64,000 nt of DNA from Carettochelys insculpta (Eukaryota > Chordata > Testudines > Carettochelyidae). Below are positions 12,460 through 24,730 of this stretch, in pieces; position 1 is the stretch's first letter, and each line of letters begins with the position of its first letter. The stretch covers positions 14,440,010 through 14,504,009 of the forward strand of contig NC_134144.1 in NCBI RefSeq assembly GCF_033958435.1, read 5' to 3'. Made by a program: the position numbers and the translations under genes. Below the pieces are notes generated by a model that was not told where the DNA came from, made no database searches, and saw nothing but the letters and a program-made list of their open reading frames with translations.

Positions 12460-12747
12460 GGCCTTGTCTACACTAACCCCTGCTATTGAGCTAATCTACA
12501 TAACTTCAGCTATGCAAATAGCATAGCTGAAGTTGACATACTTATTGTGGAGTCTTAGAATCAGGAAATGTCATCAGAGGCTGGTCTCCTGTTGGCGTAA
12601 GCTACTCTTCTCATCCTGGTGGAGAACAGGCATCAACAGGAGAGCACTTGGAGAGTGATTTATCACCTTTAAACAGATGTGACAAATCAATGGCTGTTGG
12701 ATAGATTTCTGCAGCATCGATCCCTAGCTTGGTGGAGAAAAGCCCTC
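12460..12747 (+). mobile_element. Degenerate MITE of the GGCCTTGTCTACAC family
   Basis: Begins GGCCTTGTCTACACTA and ends near 'ggagaaaagccct', a worn version of the terminus 'gtagacaaagccc'. The interior follows the usual order for this turtle element, including a perfect 14-bp inverted repeat at 12502-12515 and 12521-12534 and 'ttggcgtaagctactcttct'. No coding capacity. Confidence 0.65.
12502..12534. repeat. Perfect 14-bp inverted repeat inside the MITE
   Basis: AACTTCAGCTATGC, a 5-nt loop (aaata), then its exact reverse complement. This hairpin is part of the MITE interior. It survived intact while the ends of the element decayed. Confidence 0.9.
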
Positions 12748-13689
12748 AGTAACAAGGACAGATAGACCCTGTTTAAATTGCCACAGAAGAATGCAGCTGT
12801 TATTCCCCTTTACCCTGAGGCTTGTGAGAAATGCACATTCTTCTGGGTGGCTGGCTGTAAATGATGCTCATTTAACCATGATGTGATTACATTTTAGAAC
12901 TGATTTGGAGAGCATGTGATATATTTTTAATCAGCATTAATGTAACTACTGTAGCATGTGTATTTAAGTGTCCAAAATTCAACAACATAAGGGCTCCTTT
13001 AAAATGATTTATATTCAGTACAGGTTGTGAAGTTATATCAGTAATTTCTGATGCTTTACCCCCTACGAATCATTCTCTGAAGAACTAGCATTATCTTGTA
13101 ATTATAAGACTTAAAAAAGACCCTAAATGTAATTATCCTAATGTAGAACACAATCTAGTAGAAACATTGACCTTTTCCGTTGGACCATAACATTTACAAT
13201 CAACATCTAGCCTGCAGTTTTATCTTTTAATATCCCAGTTTAATAATTAACATTTTACAGTCAAAATGTCACCCCCTTTTCACTTATATATTCTAGCTAA
13301 TTGAAATTATTTCCAAGCCGCTGTACAGATAATTACCTAAACAGGCACTGTTTTCAGAATACACACACGATCCTAATCCTACCCAGTCCATGTTATCATC
13401 ATCTATTTGAGTTATACTAGGCACCAAATGGGATCTGACTCCCATCGCGCAATGTGGTGCACAAAATCATTGTAAGAATCCGTACCTCAAATAGTTTACA
13501 ATGTTTTTGGACACCACCTTATGCAGTGAGGTCTCCCAATTTAACAGAGTATTGAAGCATGAGGCGTAAGTCCATCTGTATGGCGTGTTTAGTTCCAAGC
13601 TGCTTCTTAAATCCTGTTAAAGCAGCTTGTCCTTCAGTGCTTTGGACTGCTGAATTGGAACCAATATATACAAAGAGACACAAGGTATG
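12748..13689. other. Intergenic, no feature recognised
   Basis: AT-rich non-coding sequence with no clear repeat or coding structure. Confidence 0.4.
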
Positions 13690-13850
13690 AGAGGGAGTTT
13701 GTACTAATCCTATTTCACAGCAATTCTCAAAAACTCAGTTCTTTTAGTGACTATTTATCCAAGTTCACACAGAGGTTTGTGGAAGAGCCAGGAATTGGAC
13801 CCTTGTCTCCTGAATCCCAACCCCATACCTTAAGCACCTGATCACAATTT
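13690..13850 (-). mobile_element. MIR SINE fragment
   Basis: Contains 'tccaagttcacacagagg', 'ggaagagccaggaattggac' and 'cccttgtctcctgaatccca', the reverse-strand signature of the ancient MIR core. It is strongly diverged. Confidence 0.7.
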
Positions 13851-14827
13851 TCAGAACTTTATTACACACCCATCTCTCCAAAAAGAAGAGAAGAGCCTGC
13901 TTTTCAAGGCAGGTCTGAAATACTTTTGCTCTGAAGTCAGATGAAAGAAATCTAAAGACTGAGAACTTGTAAATAAATCATGGCATTGTAAGAGAGTGCT
14001 GTCTTTACCAGAGAACTTTGTAGTTTATATGATTGTAGTTAAGAGAAAGGCAAATTACCCACACAAACATCCACCCACACATTAGTAGTGTATTTATTTC
14101 AGTAAATCAGGCACAAAGTGTTGATGTGTGTGTATTGATGCAGCTATTTCAAAGTAAGCTATTTTTATATCCAGTGCAAAACCCAGATAAGATGCAAGGA
14201 AGTGAATTCCAAAGTACAGGAAATAATTTTTCCCAAGAAATTGAGATTAAGTTTAAGGGATTTCTGAAAATAAATGCACAAACTCCTTATGCACAGTTAA
14301 TTCCAACTTTCTAATATTAAATAAGATGTTTTCTTCCTTACATGCCTGGTGATACCAAAAGATGAGTACAATAGAACAGGTTTTCAGGCTGGTGTTCTTG
14401 TTGGTAAGATTCCCCTCCCCCCCAAAAAAAAGAGTTCAGTGTTCCTTATGGATCTTTCAGTTGTGAAAATCTGGACTATGGAGTGAGATTAGGGCTCAGC
14501 AGGAAAACAAATGCCTCAAGAAACAGATTCAAGTGTATGCTCTGACTTAGTACCCATAGATATCCTTATTGAAGTAGGCACACGTGGATATTCATGGATA
14601 GGTGATCCATGTTCCTGCTTTTAATCAGTTTGCAGACAATTGAGATGTTTCTTGAAAATCCCAGCTCCTCTACAGTACTGTTACTATCACTATGGGATAA
14701 ACAAAACATGCTAACAGGGAGATGGTATATGCATGTCTGCTGTGCCCCTTACCAGTCAAGGGTATGTCAGCTGATGCAATTACTAGTATGCATAAGAGGG
14801 CTCTTCAGTGTCTAGGAATGTCTCTGG
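13851..14827. other. Intergenic, no feature recognised
   Basis: Non-coding, AT-rich. The short open frames at 14126 and 14609 have no recognisable domain. Confidence 0.4.
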
Positions 14828-14990
14828 ATCATAGAATCATAGAATACTAGAACTGGAAAGGACCTAAAGAGGTAATCAAATCCAGTCTCCTGCCCTCACG
14901 GCAGGACTCAGCACCATCCATATCATCCCTGTTAGGTATTTATCTAACCTGTTCTTAAATATCTCTGATGATGGAGATTCTAGAAGTACC
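14828..14990 (-). mobile_element. CR1 LINE 3' end fragment
   Basis: Starts with 'atcatagaatcatagaatac', the reverse complement of the CR1 terminal octamer repeats. It continues 'actggaaaggacctaaagag' and 'cctgccctcacggcaggac'. 5' truncated, no coding part. Confidence 0.85.
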
Positions 14991-15443
14991 TTAAGTAATT
15001 GATCTTCCAAGATTCTCTGGCGCTGTACAAGCAAAAAGTCTGGTATCCTGGAGATGATGAGGTGCTATAAGCTTCTCACAGACATTGCTTATAGTGTTAG
15101 GCTCAACAGGGGCTTTTTTATATGTTAATTTTTTGACCACAGACAGTAAGTGAATGAGTCTTGTCAGAAATCTCTTGGGTAACTGAATTGTAGTGGTCAA
15201 GTTGTATTCTTAGTTCCAATGGTATGAATTTGTCACAGTGCATTGATGCCAACAAAATTGCTTTTGCTGTGCGCAGGTGTAACAACCAAGCCCAGCCTTA
15301 TGTAAGTACTTTATATAGAACCATTACCATAGTAGGAAGTTCTGCAATAATATCAAAATTACTAATTTAAGGTATTTTTTTTGGTCTGGAGATTTACATA
15401 ATTAATGTGATCACATTGTTCTTATCATCTTATCATTCATCAG

Positions 15444-16236
15444 GATGAAGTTTAATAAGGACAAATGCAAAGTGCTCCACTTGGGAAGGAACAATCAGTT
15501 TCACACATACAAAATGGGGAAAGACTGTCAGGGAATGACTACAGCAGAAAGGGATCTAGGGATTATAGTGGACCACAAGCTAAATATGAGTCAACAGTGT
15601 GATGCTGTTGCAAAAAAAGCAAACATGATTCTGGGATGCATTAACAGGTGTGTTGTGAACAGACCCGAGAAGTCATTCTTCCGCTCTACTCTGCGCTGGT
15701 TAGGCCTCAGCTGGCGTATTGTGTCTAATTCTGGACACCGCATTTCAACAAAGATGTGGAGAAATTAGAGAGGGTCCAGAAAAGAGCAACAAGAATGATT
15801 AAAGGTCTCGAGAATGTGACCTATGAAGAAAGGCTGAAAGAATTGGGCTTGTTTAGTTTGGAAAAGAGAAGATTGAGGGGAGACATGATAGCGGTTTTCA
15901 GGTATCTAAAAGGGTGTCATAAGGAGGAGGGAAAAAAACTTGTTCTTTTTGGCCTCTGAGGATAGAACAAGAGGCAATGGACTTAAACTGCAGCAAGGGA
16001 GGTTTAGGTTGGACATTAGGAAAAAGTTCCTAACTGTCAGGGTGGTCAAACAGTGGAATAAATTGCCAAGGGAGGTTGTGGAATCTCCATTGCTGGAGAT
16101 ATTTAAGAACAGGTTAGATAGATGTCTATTAGGGATGGTTTAGACAGTACTTGGTCCTGCCATTGGGGCAGGGGGCTAGACTCGATGGCCTCTTGAGGTC
16201 CCTTGCAGTCCTTGTATTCTATGATTCTATGATTTT
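15444..16236 (+). mobile_element. CR1 LINE, 3' part with broken ORF2 end and full tail
   Basis: Encodes the end of CR1 ORF2 in pieces: MKFNKDKCKVLHLGRNNQ from 15444, then LGIIVDHKLNMSQQCD. The [20 protein letters not shown] block starts near 15762 and GNGLKLQQGRFRLDIRKKF near 15972. The frame shifts at least twice and the RPQLEYC region is damaged. The tail has 'ctagactcgatggcctcttg' and ends in two ATTCTATG octamers, the CR1 hallmark. The reverse-transcriptase core lies upstream of the truncation and is absent. Confidence 0.9.
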
Positions 16237-16434
16237 ACATCAGTAAATGAGGAATATTGTCAGTTCATAAAGCAACTCTAACATTTGTTCACGTGAAAGG
16301 ATACTAAGAGTCATATAGGCAAGAAAATATTACGAAAGTTTAATGTCAGTATGATATACTATGTGAAATATGTACATAGGAACTCATCATTGTAATGTAC
16401 CACAAATGTTTCTGGAAGCTTTACTAGTTATGCA

Positions 16435-17690
16435 TGTAACCCTTCTGCCAGAAGAAGTTGGCAGCAACCAGGGCTGGGTTCAACATCTAGGGGTTCCTTT
16501 TCGTACATATCGCACAGAACCGGTTCAAGCCCCAACTCAGTAGCCTGGGAAATTCACACACCCCTGGGTGCCTCGGAGAGGCAATGCTTTCCCACTCACA
16601 ACCACACAATCCGAGTGTAGAAAAGAAACTTTTAATGAAAGAGGCAGAAAAGTCATATGTCATAAGCTTGGGAAAATACCACACCCAGAGTTCATAACCA
16701 ACCCTCAAGTAACCCTCAAATGGATTGAGCAGTGTCCGTTGCCTCTAAGGCTCACCAGTCCAGTACTGTAAAGAGCCAATCCACACACCCAAACTTTCTC
16801 CGTACGCCCCTTCAAATGCCCCACTTACAACTCTGTCCAGTCTGTGCAGGCCCTGACATGTCACCCTGATGCATTCCCTCATTGAACCTGAGGCAATGCC
16901 ACCTTTGTGCAGGTCTGGCATTTCGCTTGTCCCTGCCAGCCGCCCCACCAGCCACCCACCAGTCACTCCTGCCAGCCGCCCGCTACTTCTCCTACTAGCC
17001 ACCCGCCAGTCACTTCTGCAGCCTTCCCACTGCTTCTCCTACCAGTTGCCTGCTGGTCGCACCTGCCAGCCACTTCTCTCACCAGCCGCCTGTCTGCTGT
17101 CTTGTGGGTTTTGCTGTAATTCTAGCTCTCTGTGATTCTAGCGCTCTATGGCTTCAGCTACCAGTGATTTCAGCTCATAGTGGCATTCAGCTCTGTGCCT
17201 AGCCACAGCATCCCAGTATCCACAAGGTGAATTCTCACAGAATAACTATAGACCCATCTTTAGATCTACCTTTAAACAGTGGGGGGGAGAACTAGTCAAA
17301 CCAGTCTTACAGCTGTATAGCCAAAGGGCTTCCAGCCAGCTGGTTCAACCACTCTTTCTCCCCCACTTCCCCTCACAACGCTTAGATGGAGGGAGCCCTG
17401 TGCAATCCATAGCTTACACAGCAGTGATGACTGCCCTGTACCCCCACAACAAATTCAAGCATTGGTGAGACTCCACAGTTCTTGCACTCGTGATAGTAGC
17501 ATATCTTGTGACTTTACAACAACATGTTGTTTACAATAGATGAAAGCTCATTGCTTCACCTGCTCCCATCAGGCTTTGTTTACTACGCATTACATAGGCA
17601 CACCTTTGCATTGTCATGCAAATGATCTCTAAAGGACACATTCCCCAACTCCTTCAGCAGTATTGAGCTCCTGCTGGCACATTCCTTACA
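16435..17690 (-). repeat. Probable solo LTR of an endogenous retroelement
   Basis: About 1.25 kb bounded by TGTAACCCTTCTGCC on the left and ATTCCTTACA on the right, so TG...CA on either strand. On the minus strand an ATTAAA signal (near 16634) is followed by a GT-rich stretch and the terminus, as expected for a U3-R-U5 polyadenylation region. A proline-coding tandem patch lies at 16925-17095. No gag, pol or env frame adjoins it. A clean target duplication is not visible, so the call is tentative. Confidence 0.5.
16925..17095. repeat. Imperfect 'gccagccacc/cgcc' tandem repeat
   Basis: Repeated units of roughly 18-30 bp built on 'ccagccgcc(c)', 'ccagtcact' and 'ctactt'. They keep three frames open on both strands. 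It lies within the probable LTR. Confidence 0.7.
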
Positions 17691-17729
17691 TGCTTCTTTA
17701 AAGACACTTCACCAACATGCATTTTAGAG

Positions 17730-18063
17730 GAGGGGTCAGCCATCTGTCTGAAGTGGAGTGCCAAAATTTGACCTTTTGACCTGTATAAACGGTCTGAGTG
17801 CCAGTGATACTTTTTAACGTCACTCTTACTTGTAAGTCTTACTTACAACAGCTTCATTAACACATAAATGAAGATGCAGAGTTTTATCCTTTAGGGGATG
17901 GTTGGTAGAATTAGCTGGTCTTTTGTTAATCCACAGGTGGCATGACTTCAAACTCCCAACTGTGTGGGGGAGGAGAGTCAGTGCTGAGCTCCTGCTTCAC
18001 ATGCCAATGAAAATTGGCCTGTGTGCCCTTCTGGGCACACATGCTGGGGGTTGCTGCCCCCTG
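17730..18063 (+). mobile_element. hAT-like MITE with decayed 8-bp duplication
   Basis: The left end (G/C)AGGGGTCAGCC pairs with the right end read on the minus strand, CAGGGGGCAGCAACCCCC, matching the hAT terminus CAGGGGTCGGCAACC. Flanking octamers are ttttagag (17722-17729) and atatagag (18064-18071), 6 of 8 identical. No transposase. Confidence 0.65.
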
Positions 18064-18651
18064 ATATAGAGCTTTGTCATTACTATCATAAAAATGTTTT
18101 ATGTGTCTCATTCTTTGGACTGATTGGTATCATACAAACTTTGAGAGAAACGGGCTCCTGTTTTCAATTAATTTGAGCCTAGAAATGTTTTACGTAGAAA
18201 GAGAAACTAGCAAGCTTAATGCCGAGTTTCTTTCTGAGCCAATGTGGGTTTGTCATGGGTGTGTGAAAGTGAGAAAACCAAGTGTGGCTACAGTATGAAC
18301 ATCTGCAAGCTGTTTACATACTTTCAAATGGCACGGTGATAAATACGTACAGTTGGAATGTTATGTTTTAAAATGCATGCTGAAGAAAAGCATCCACACC
18401 CAAACTAGTCTGTAGACAAAGGAACATATCACAAAACCTACTTAATGGCAGATTTGGAGAAAACCAATTACAGTGCATCTCCAAGGACTTGAGAGAAAAA
18501 ATATTCCTATCTTAACACCAAATAATATTAACACCAGCAATTCCTATCTTACCTCCAGCAGTTAGCTAATTTATATGATGCCTTTAGACTGGGGTCTACA
18601 GACATAGCCATTTGTTTATGGAAATGTGTTATGATGGTTTCACTACAAATT
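18064..18651. other. Intergenic, no feature recognised
   Basis: AT-rich non-coding. Near 18520 'ttcctatctta' recurs within 50 bases, a small local duplication. Confidence 0.4.
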
Positions 18652-19153
18652 AGGGCGACCATATCTCCCTCCCAAATATGGGACAGGGAGATACTGGGGG
18701 AAGGGGTGTCTCCTCCCAGCTCCACCAAACCCTGGGGAGCCAGGAAGGCAGTGGCAGCCACTGGCCCTCTCCAGGACCTCAGGGAAGCAGTAGCTGTTGG
18801 CCCTCCCCGGGAGCCCAGGGAAGCAGCAGATACTGCCCCACCCTGGGAGCCTTGGGGAAACAGCAGCCGCCAGTGCCCCCGGGAGCCCTGGGAAAGTGGC
18901 ATCTGCCAGCACTCACCAAGCCCCTGGGAAGCGGCAGGGACATGGCACCTGCCCACACTCCCCCTGCTTCCCCTAGGCTCTGGGAAGTGACTCCTGCCAG
19001 CAGCTGCATCTGAGCAGCTGCTGGCCAAAAAAGTCAGCAGAGAGGGCCTAAATATGGTACAATTAGTCCCTTTTAAAAAATAAGTAGAGCTGCCTTTTTG
19101 GTGTCCCAGATATGGTACTGTCCTGCCTAATATGGGATGGATGGTCACCCTAC
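18652..19153. mobile_element. TIR element with internal minisatellite
   Basis: The ends are inverted copies: AGGGCGACCATATCTCCC on the left and, read on the minus strand from 19153, AGGGTGACCATCCATCCCAT on the right. The sub-terminal parts ('aatatgggacaggg', 'aatatgggatgg') also pair. It looks like a non-autonomous DNA element of the 'agggtgaccat' type. No transposase is present. Confidence 0.65.
18755..18990. repeat. GC-rich minisatellite, about 36-bp unit
   Basis: About six imperfect units with the core 'gggagccctggg(a)aagcagcag' and 'tgccagc'. They produce long overlapping Pro/Gly-rich frames on both strands (217 codons on minus, 119 on plus). These are by-products of the repeat, not proteins. 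Confidence 0.8.
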
Positions 19154-20599
19154 TGCAAATGGAAATAAGTTTGCTGATCAGTTTAGTCCCTGTTGGAGTC
19201 ACACAAAGCAGGCCCTAGCAGAAAGGTTAGTATATGGATAGAATTCATCCCAGTACAGAAGCGTGCCTGCACCTAGCTATAGACACTGCTTAAGTTCTAA
19301 AGAATAGTCCCTTTTTAAGTATTGATAGATCTGTTCTGCAGTGGAGATTTTATCCCAAGACCTGATCTTACTGGTTCTCCACAACTGAGATAACTGCAGG
19401 GCAGACAGTGCTCAGACTCTTAAAATGTCAGGTTATATGGCCCTCTATTGGTGACCAAGTCCATAGTGGCCACAGAAGGGGCAGACCTCCTTAAAGAGTG
19501 CCTGTAAAACAACCCCCATCGTTGTGTGCAGATGGCTTGGTGCAGTGGAAGTTGGTCCTAGCAGCAAGCACTGGAATTGGAGACCTCCTGGACTACAACC
19601 AGGGAGATCGGGGGGATCCCAAGGGCTTGGTCAGCACATGGGTCTCTCCACACTTCAGACCTCTGTGTACATACTGCAGAAAGTGGGGGCAGCCTTATCA
19701 CCAGCTTCCACATTCTCCTTGAGCGTGTTCTGTGAGAGGGTGCTTTCCACCTACCTCATGACTTTCTCCCTTACATAACACAAGCTGGCTGTGCACCTTG
19801 CAGCCAGTTTGCTTCCAAACCACACCAAGGAAACAACTTCATAAGCTCATGCTCCATACATTTCACCTCCTCACTCTTGTGTCCCACACCAATACCAAGT
19901 GGTGGAACCTACTACCACCTGTGGAGAGTGAGGAACTCCAGTGGACAGTGTGTACTCCACCCTACTACCACAGTCCACGAGGAATACCTGTTGGTGGCTC
20001 TTTCATGGAGCATGAGTACATGGCATGGTTCAAACCCCTCCCTGCTCCCTATTCATTTCTCAGTATTAGGAAGACCTAATACCTATCTGGAATACACCAA
20101 GTTTAGACCCTATTACGGCTTCTCCAGAACCACCTATGGACATTCTGGTTGTACTTTTCCCCACACCTTTTTATATGTGCACATCCTGTCTGTGGTCCCA
20201 TGAAATCACAAGACCTCCTCATCAACCACCTTCTGGTTTTGGCAAAAGTGATCATATACAATACTAGGATGAGTATGTAGGACAGGGAGGTGTTTCGACT
20301 GTGGGACCTAATTTCTGTTCCTCCTTCATCTCATGCCTCCAGGCAGAGTTGCACTGGGCTGTGTCTGCTGGCTCCCTAGGGAGCTTTGAAGACCAGTGGA
20401 TGTTGCCCAGGGTTCTCTGCTAATTGTCTCCCTCTGTATCCCTAGTTTTGAACCTATGACCCACCCCATTCCTGAAGCTGTTATTCCTTAGTCATTCTGT
20501 CTTCTATTGAATCCTAGGTCAGGTTTCATCCCCAAAGACTGAGGGAGGGGCCTTTAGATGCAGGCAGGCGCAGTAAGATCTTGTCAATAATCAAATAAA
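19154..20599. other. Intergenic, unclassified
   Basis: Moderate GC. Several overlapping frames lie at 19498-20203 in three phases and no single frame carries a recognisable domain. It may be an old transposon body but I cannot name it. Confidence 0.35.
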
Positions 20600-21163
20600 T
20601 GTAGAGAGAGGGGATCTGGATAGTTCATCTAGCTCAGTCCCCTGCACTGAAGCAATACTAAGTATTATCTAGAGCATCTCTGATAAGTTTTGTTGAATGT
20701 ATACTTACAAGCCTCCAATGATATATATTCCACAGCTCTCTAGGCAATTTGTTCCAGTGTTTAGCTGCCCTGATGGTTAGGAAGTTTTTCCCAAGGTCGA
20801 AAGTAAATCTCCTGTGCTTGAATTTTAGCCCATTGCTTCTTGTCATATCCTCTCTCGATGAAGAGAACAAATGATCACTTTCTTCTTTATAACAACCTTT
20901 TATGTACTTGAAGGCTACAATCATGTTCCCCTTCAGTTTTCTTTTCTCCAGACTCAACAAACCCAATGTTTCCTTATAACTTATGTTTTATAGGCCTTTA
21001 GTTGTTTTTGTTTCTCTCCTGTGGCTTTTCTCCAAATTTGTCCACATCTTTCCTGAAATGCGGTACTCAGAACTAGACTCCAGTTAAGGCTTTGCCATGC
21101 TGAGTGGAAAAATCACTTCTCATGTCCTGTTTAAAACACTCCTGCTAATAGATCCCAGAATGA

Positions 21164-21206
21164 GGTGTGTGTGTGTGTGGGTCGGTGGGTGGGTGTATGT
21201 GTGCAC
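21164..21206. repeat. GT/GGGT microsatellite
   Basis: Runs of GT followed by 'gggtcggtgggtgggtgtatgtgtg', grown within the CR1 copy. Confidence 0.9.
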
Positions 21207-21334
21207 GCATGCCATGCAAGAATATTACAGTATTGACATGGGTTTGTGATCCATGATAACCACCAGCTTTATATCTTCCAAGGCAGTCATCACCCATTTT
21301 CTATGCATGCAGCTGATGGCTCCTTTCTAAGGCC

Positions 21335-21599
21335 AGCTCTACATTAGGGGATAAGTTTGAATTAAGATACGCAACTCCAGCTATGTTAATTCAAAAGTTT
21401 GCGCCATCTCCACAGTGGGAGGTTGACGGGAGAAACGTTCCTGTCGACCTCTCTTACTCCTCACACCTGTGAGGAGTACCAGTGTCAATGGGAGACACCC
21501 CAAACATTCTATTTAGCATGTCCCTGCTAGACATGCTAAATCTAACTCTGGAAGCTCTACCTCCAGAGCATTGATCTGCATGTGAATAGAGACATGCAG
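21335..21599 (+). mobile_element. MITE nested in the CR1 copy
   Basis: Begins GGCCAGCTCTACAT after TAA and ends GACATGCAG before TAA, which fits a 3-bp TAA duplication of the PIF/Harbinger type. The interior 'ttagcatgtccctgctagac atgctaaatc' is the hairpin usual for this family. It separates CR1 coding blocks, so it inserted later than the CR1. Confidence 0.6.
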
Positions 21600-22030
21600 T
21601 AAGTGGAATACTTTGCATTTGTCCTTACTGAATTTCATTTTTTTTATTTCACACCCTTTCTCTAGTTTGTGAAGATCACTTTGAATTCTAAACCTGTCCT
21701 CCAAAGTGCTTGGAACTCCTCCCAGTCTGGTATCCTCCATAGACTTCATAAATGTGCTATTATCCAGTTTATTTATGAAGACATTAAAAACAGAAGCAGA
21801 CCCAGGACAGATCCCTATAGGACCCCTCTTGATAGACTCTTCCAGCTTAGCTGTGAACCATTAACAACTACTCTTCGGATATGTTTTTAAACCAGCATAC
21901 ACCCACTTTATAATAGATTGGTCTAGGCTCTGTTTCTCTAGCTGGTGTATGAGAAGGTCTGTGATAGTATCAAAAGTGTTACTAAAGTTGAGATACATCA
22001 CATCTATTGCTACCACAGGTAACTCCCTTG

Positions 22031-22279
22031 GAGTGTCAGGTATGGTGGAAGATGTTCAGAGGAACCTTGGTCTAGATAGACAGTGTCTGCCCAAGAGGAG
22101 TCCAGCACTAGACTGGCAGGAGATGCTGTAGATCAGGATGAAGGTGGTTGGGGGAACTGCCTATGCTGTCAGTCCTCTTATATCTTTATGAGCATGAAAA
22201 CTGCTTTAAATATTTAAAAAGTATTAAAAATTGTTATAGCCACCCTTAAGGTATCTCATATTGGAGGAAAATAAATATT
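22031..22279. other. Intergenic gap between LINE remnants
   Basis: No distinct feature. It may be diverged LINE sequence joining the two minus-strand remnants. Confidence 0.3.
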
Positions 22280-22900
22280 TTAAAAACTAAAGTCTGAGTA
22301 GCTGGGGAGATGAGTAGGCATAGGTGGCATAGACATACTGTATTGTACAACTAGATTTCTAGTCCTCATCTCGCCCCAGTCAGCAAGGACCATAATCTTA
22401 CCCCTGCCAAGGGCCCTCTGGCAGCTCGTGAAATGGGTTTGTTGGTCTCTGACCATTTCTACATAAATAAACCCCTCAGAATGATGGGTGGCGACTGACA
22501 CCCTTGTTGACAGTTTCAGCAGCATTGCCCCAATGCTGGTGCATCTGGCCTGTGTCACATTCCTTCTGCAGAGGGGAATCCCACAATACAAAGATATTGT
22601 GTCACCCAGCTTTTGTGTCACCCTGTTCTGAGTATAAGTGGTATGTCTCATCCAAAGAAGAGAGGGACAGTGAGTACCTGTGCCCCAGTACATCTTGACT
22701 GCCAGAGTAAGCTCAAGCCACCCAAAAATCAGAAAGAAGGTTAGCACAGTCTTGTGGTCCACTATATAAAAGGCTGCAGAGAAGGCTAGCACTAGGAGCC
22801 TGGATGTGTCAAATGAGTCCATGGCCTTTTGGAGACTGATGTTTAGTGACACTAGAACCGTCTATGCTATGTCCTGGTGTGAACCCTGATTACAAGGTAT
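22280..22900 (-). mobile_element. Decayed LINE reverse-transcriptase remnant
   Basis: The 190-codon minus-strand frame contains LLVLAFSAAFYIVDHKTVL, close to reverse-transcriptase motif A of L2/CR1-type LINEs (xLDLSAAFDTVDHxxLL) with the catalytic aspartate replaced. The rest drifts between frames. It may be the upstream part of the same decayed LINE as 20600-22030 or a separate L2-like copy. Not a host gene. Confidence 0.5.
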
Positions 22901-24730
22901 CCAGGACACTGACTGATGTCACATGTTGTTGGAGGTTGGTGGGTGCAGCTTTCTGTTATTTTCTTCTGTTATTTACTCAGGAATGGATACTGGAGAATGA
23001 GATAGGATAGCAGTTGCAAAGATTGTGAAGGTACAATATTGGCTTCTTGAGATTTGGGTGAACTCTTACTTTTGTCAAGGAGTTTGGTAGGTGTGGGGAA
23101 GCACAGATTGCCATTAGTCATGGGCATAGTTCTTTGGTAGCTTTTACCAGCCAGGAGGAACATGGATCTGTTTAATAGGTGGGTCTAACATTTCAAGGCT
23201 TCTTGAGTTTTGGTGTGATCTCTTGAGGTCCCTTCCAGTACTACGAGTCTATGTGTGATGGAGTCAAACTCAGCTGGGTGGTGGGACAGACTACAGTCAG
23301 ACCGAATCCCAATTAGTTCCATATATATTCATACGAACTCAGCAATGATGTACGCTGACAGTTCTTCAGTCCATGCTTGGGCCTGAGAGGATCATGGGAG
23401 CACATAAGGTACATTAGAGCCGCTTTCCCTCCTTACATTATGCACCAAGCACAGCTCAACCTGGGGAACTGGCCCGTAAATGTCAACATAAATATGCTGT
23501 GAAACATCACATGCACAGTGTTATCAAGGTAGTCACCAAAAAGGAAGGTGTGCTTCTTGTACTCGCTGCTGTCTGATCTTGTTAATGTCAGGCTGGTCAG
23601 GTTGTAAAATAAACCAAAGACTAGAAGGAAAGCTTTCACATGGGATGGCGAATATATTTGTGCAGCCATGAAATTTCAAGTATGAAATAGGATCTTAAAG
23701 AAGGGCCTGGGCTCAGTTCTGCATTGACAAAAGAGAAAGAATAATCATTGGAGAGATGGTAATTTAACTTATAACAACAGTAGATCAAATTGGAGAAAGC
23801 ACGCTTCTTGAGAGGGATCCTTAGTTGTAAGGTGTATTACCAAGAAGTTGCGATGAAATACAAAGACTGGAAAAAACTGAAAAACAAAACAAAGGAATGT
23901 AGATAACCATACAGAGAGGTTTGACTGGGCAATTTGATCCTGGTTAATTTTTCCCATGTTTTAGAAAAGGGATTAATAACAAATAGCAAATGCTAGCTAG
24001 ATAGATCAAACCCTTGTGGTATTGTCAGGATTTAGGTTTATGATAGAAGTATTTATGGGTCCTGTGTACCCCAAACTCATCCCTGCAAAGATGGCTTGGA
24101 ATATTGAGGCTGCTCTTCTATTCCTTTTGTAATAACCATGTAATGCTGGCACTCCCACCCTGGTTGCTACAGACAACAGGACAACCAGAGGAAGTTAAAC
24201 ATTCAGGCAAAGAGTGAGGAAAACAAGGGGGCTGTATGAGCAGGGGAGAAGACAACCAGGTGCATGCCACCTCTAGGCAGGGAGATAGACTTGGATTCCT
24301 GCTTCTCCTCATGTTCCCCTGTTGGTTGTTTATACCAATGCAACTCCCTTTTGGAATTATTCCTGATTCACTCCAGTATAGGTGTGGTCCCAGTGTCTGG
24401 GAAGTATGTGGAGACACAGAGGAAGAGAATACAGTGGATGAAATCAGAGATAAAAGAGAGAAGCTTTTCTCCAAACATCAGACAAAATGCTAATTGCATT
24501 AAAAGGATAATCAAAGATGCATGAAATTGTTTACAACACATGAAATGATAGTACTTCTCCATGCAGTGGTTGAAGTTACCACTGGGATATGTTATGATCA
24601 TGGTGGGGTTTGGGGTGATCTGCCTATCAATGCAAGGGCAAATGTCCATGAGACATTGCGGCTATTAAAATGTTATGAATGCTGCGAAGGAGTCTGCAAG
24701 CGCCTGGTGTAGTGCACAAAGAGATACAAT
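22901..24730. other. Intergenic with one short CR1 scrap
   Basis: A CR1-like tail scrap ('gtgatctcttgaggtccctt ccagtactacgagtctatg') lies at 23213-23257, plus strand. The rest is non-coding. Paired frames at 24118-24649 show no recognisable domain. Confidence 0.4.

Larger units (their letters stand above)
20600..22030 (-). mobile_element. CR1 LINE, long 3' part, interrupted by a MITE
   Basis: On the minus strand the 5' part (about 22030-21603) encodes reverse-transcriptase and linker remnants. These include LGGVPSTLEDRFRIQSDLHK followed by MKFSKDKCKVFHL, parallel to the copy at 15444. After the MITE at 21335-21599 the element resumes with GLLSLEKRKLKGNMIVAFKY and LTIRAAKHWNKLPREL (20966-20730) and a CR1-type tail ending near 20600. 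Stops and frameshifts make it inactive. A GT-rich microsatellite at 21164-21206 replaces part of the usual sequence. Confidence 0.8.

Noticed and set aside
18549..19202. A 217-codon minus-strand open frame, Gly/Pro-rich and collagen-like
   Set aside because: It is produced by the GC-rich minisatellite in the TIR element. Opposite-strand frames are equally open and no splice or start context supports it.
19498..20203. A possible gag- or transposase-like gene in overlapping plus frames
   Set aside because: No frame carries a motif I can name, and stops occur in every phase. Left as unclassified intergenic.
22280..22852. 190-codon minus-strand frame as a possible host membrane protein
   Set aside because: The SAAFYIVDHKTVL stretch points to a decayed LINE reverse transcriptase, and the rest drifts with no consistent domain.
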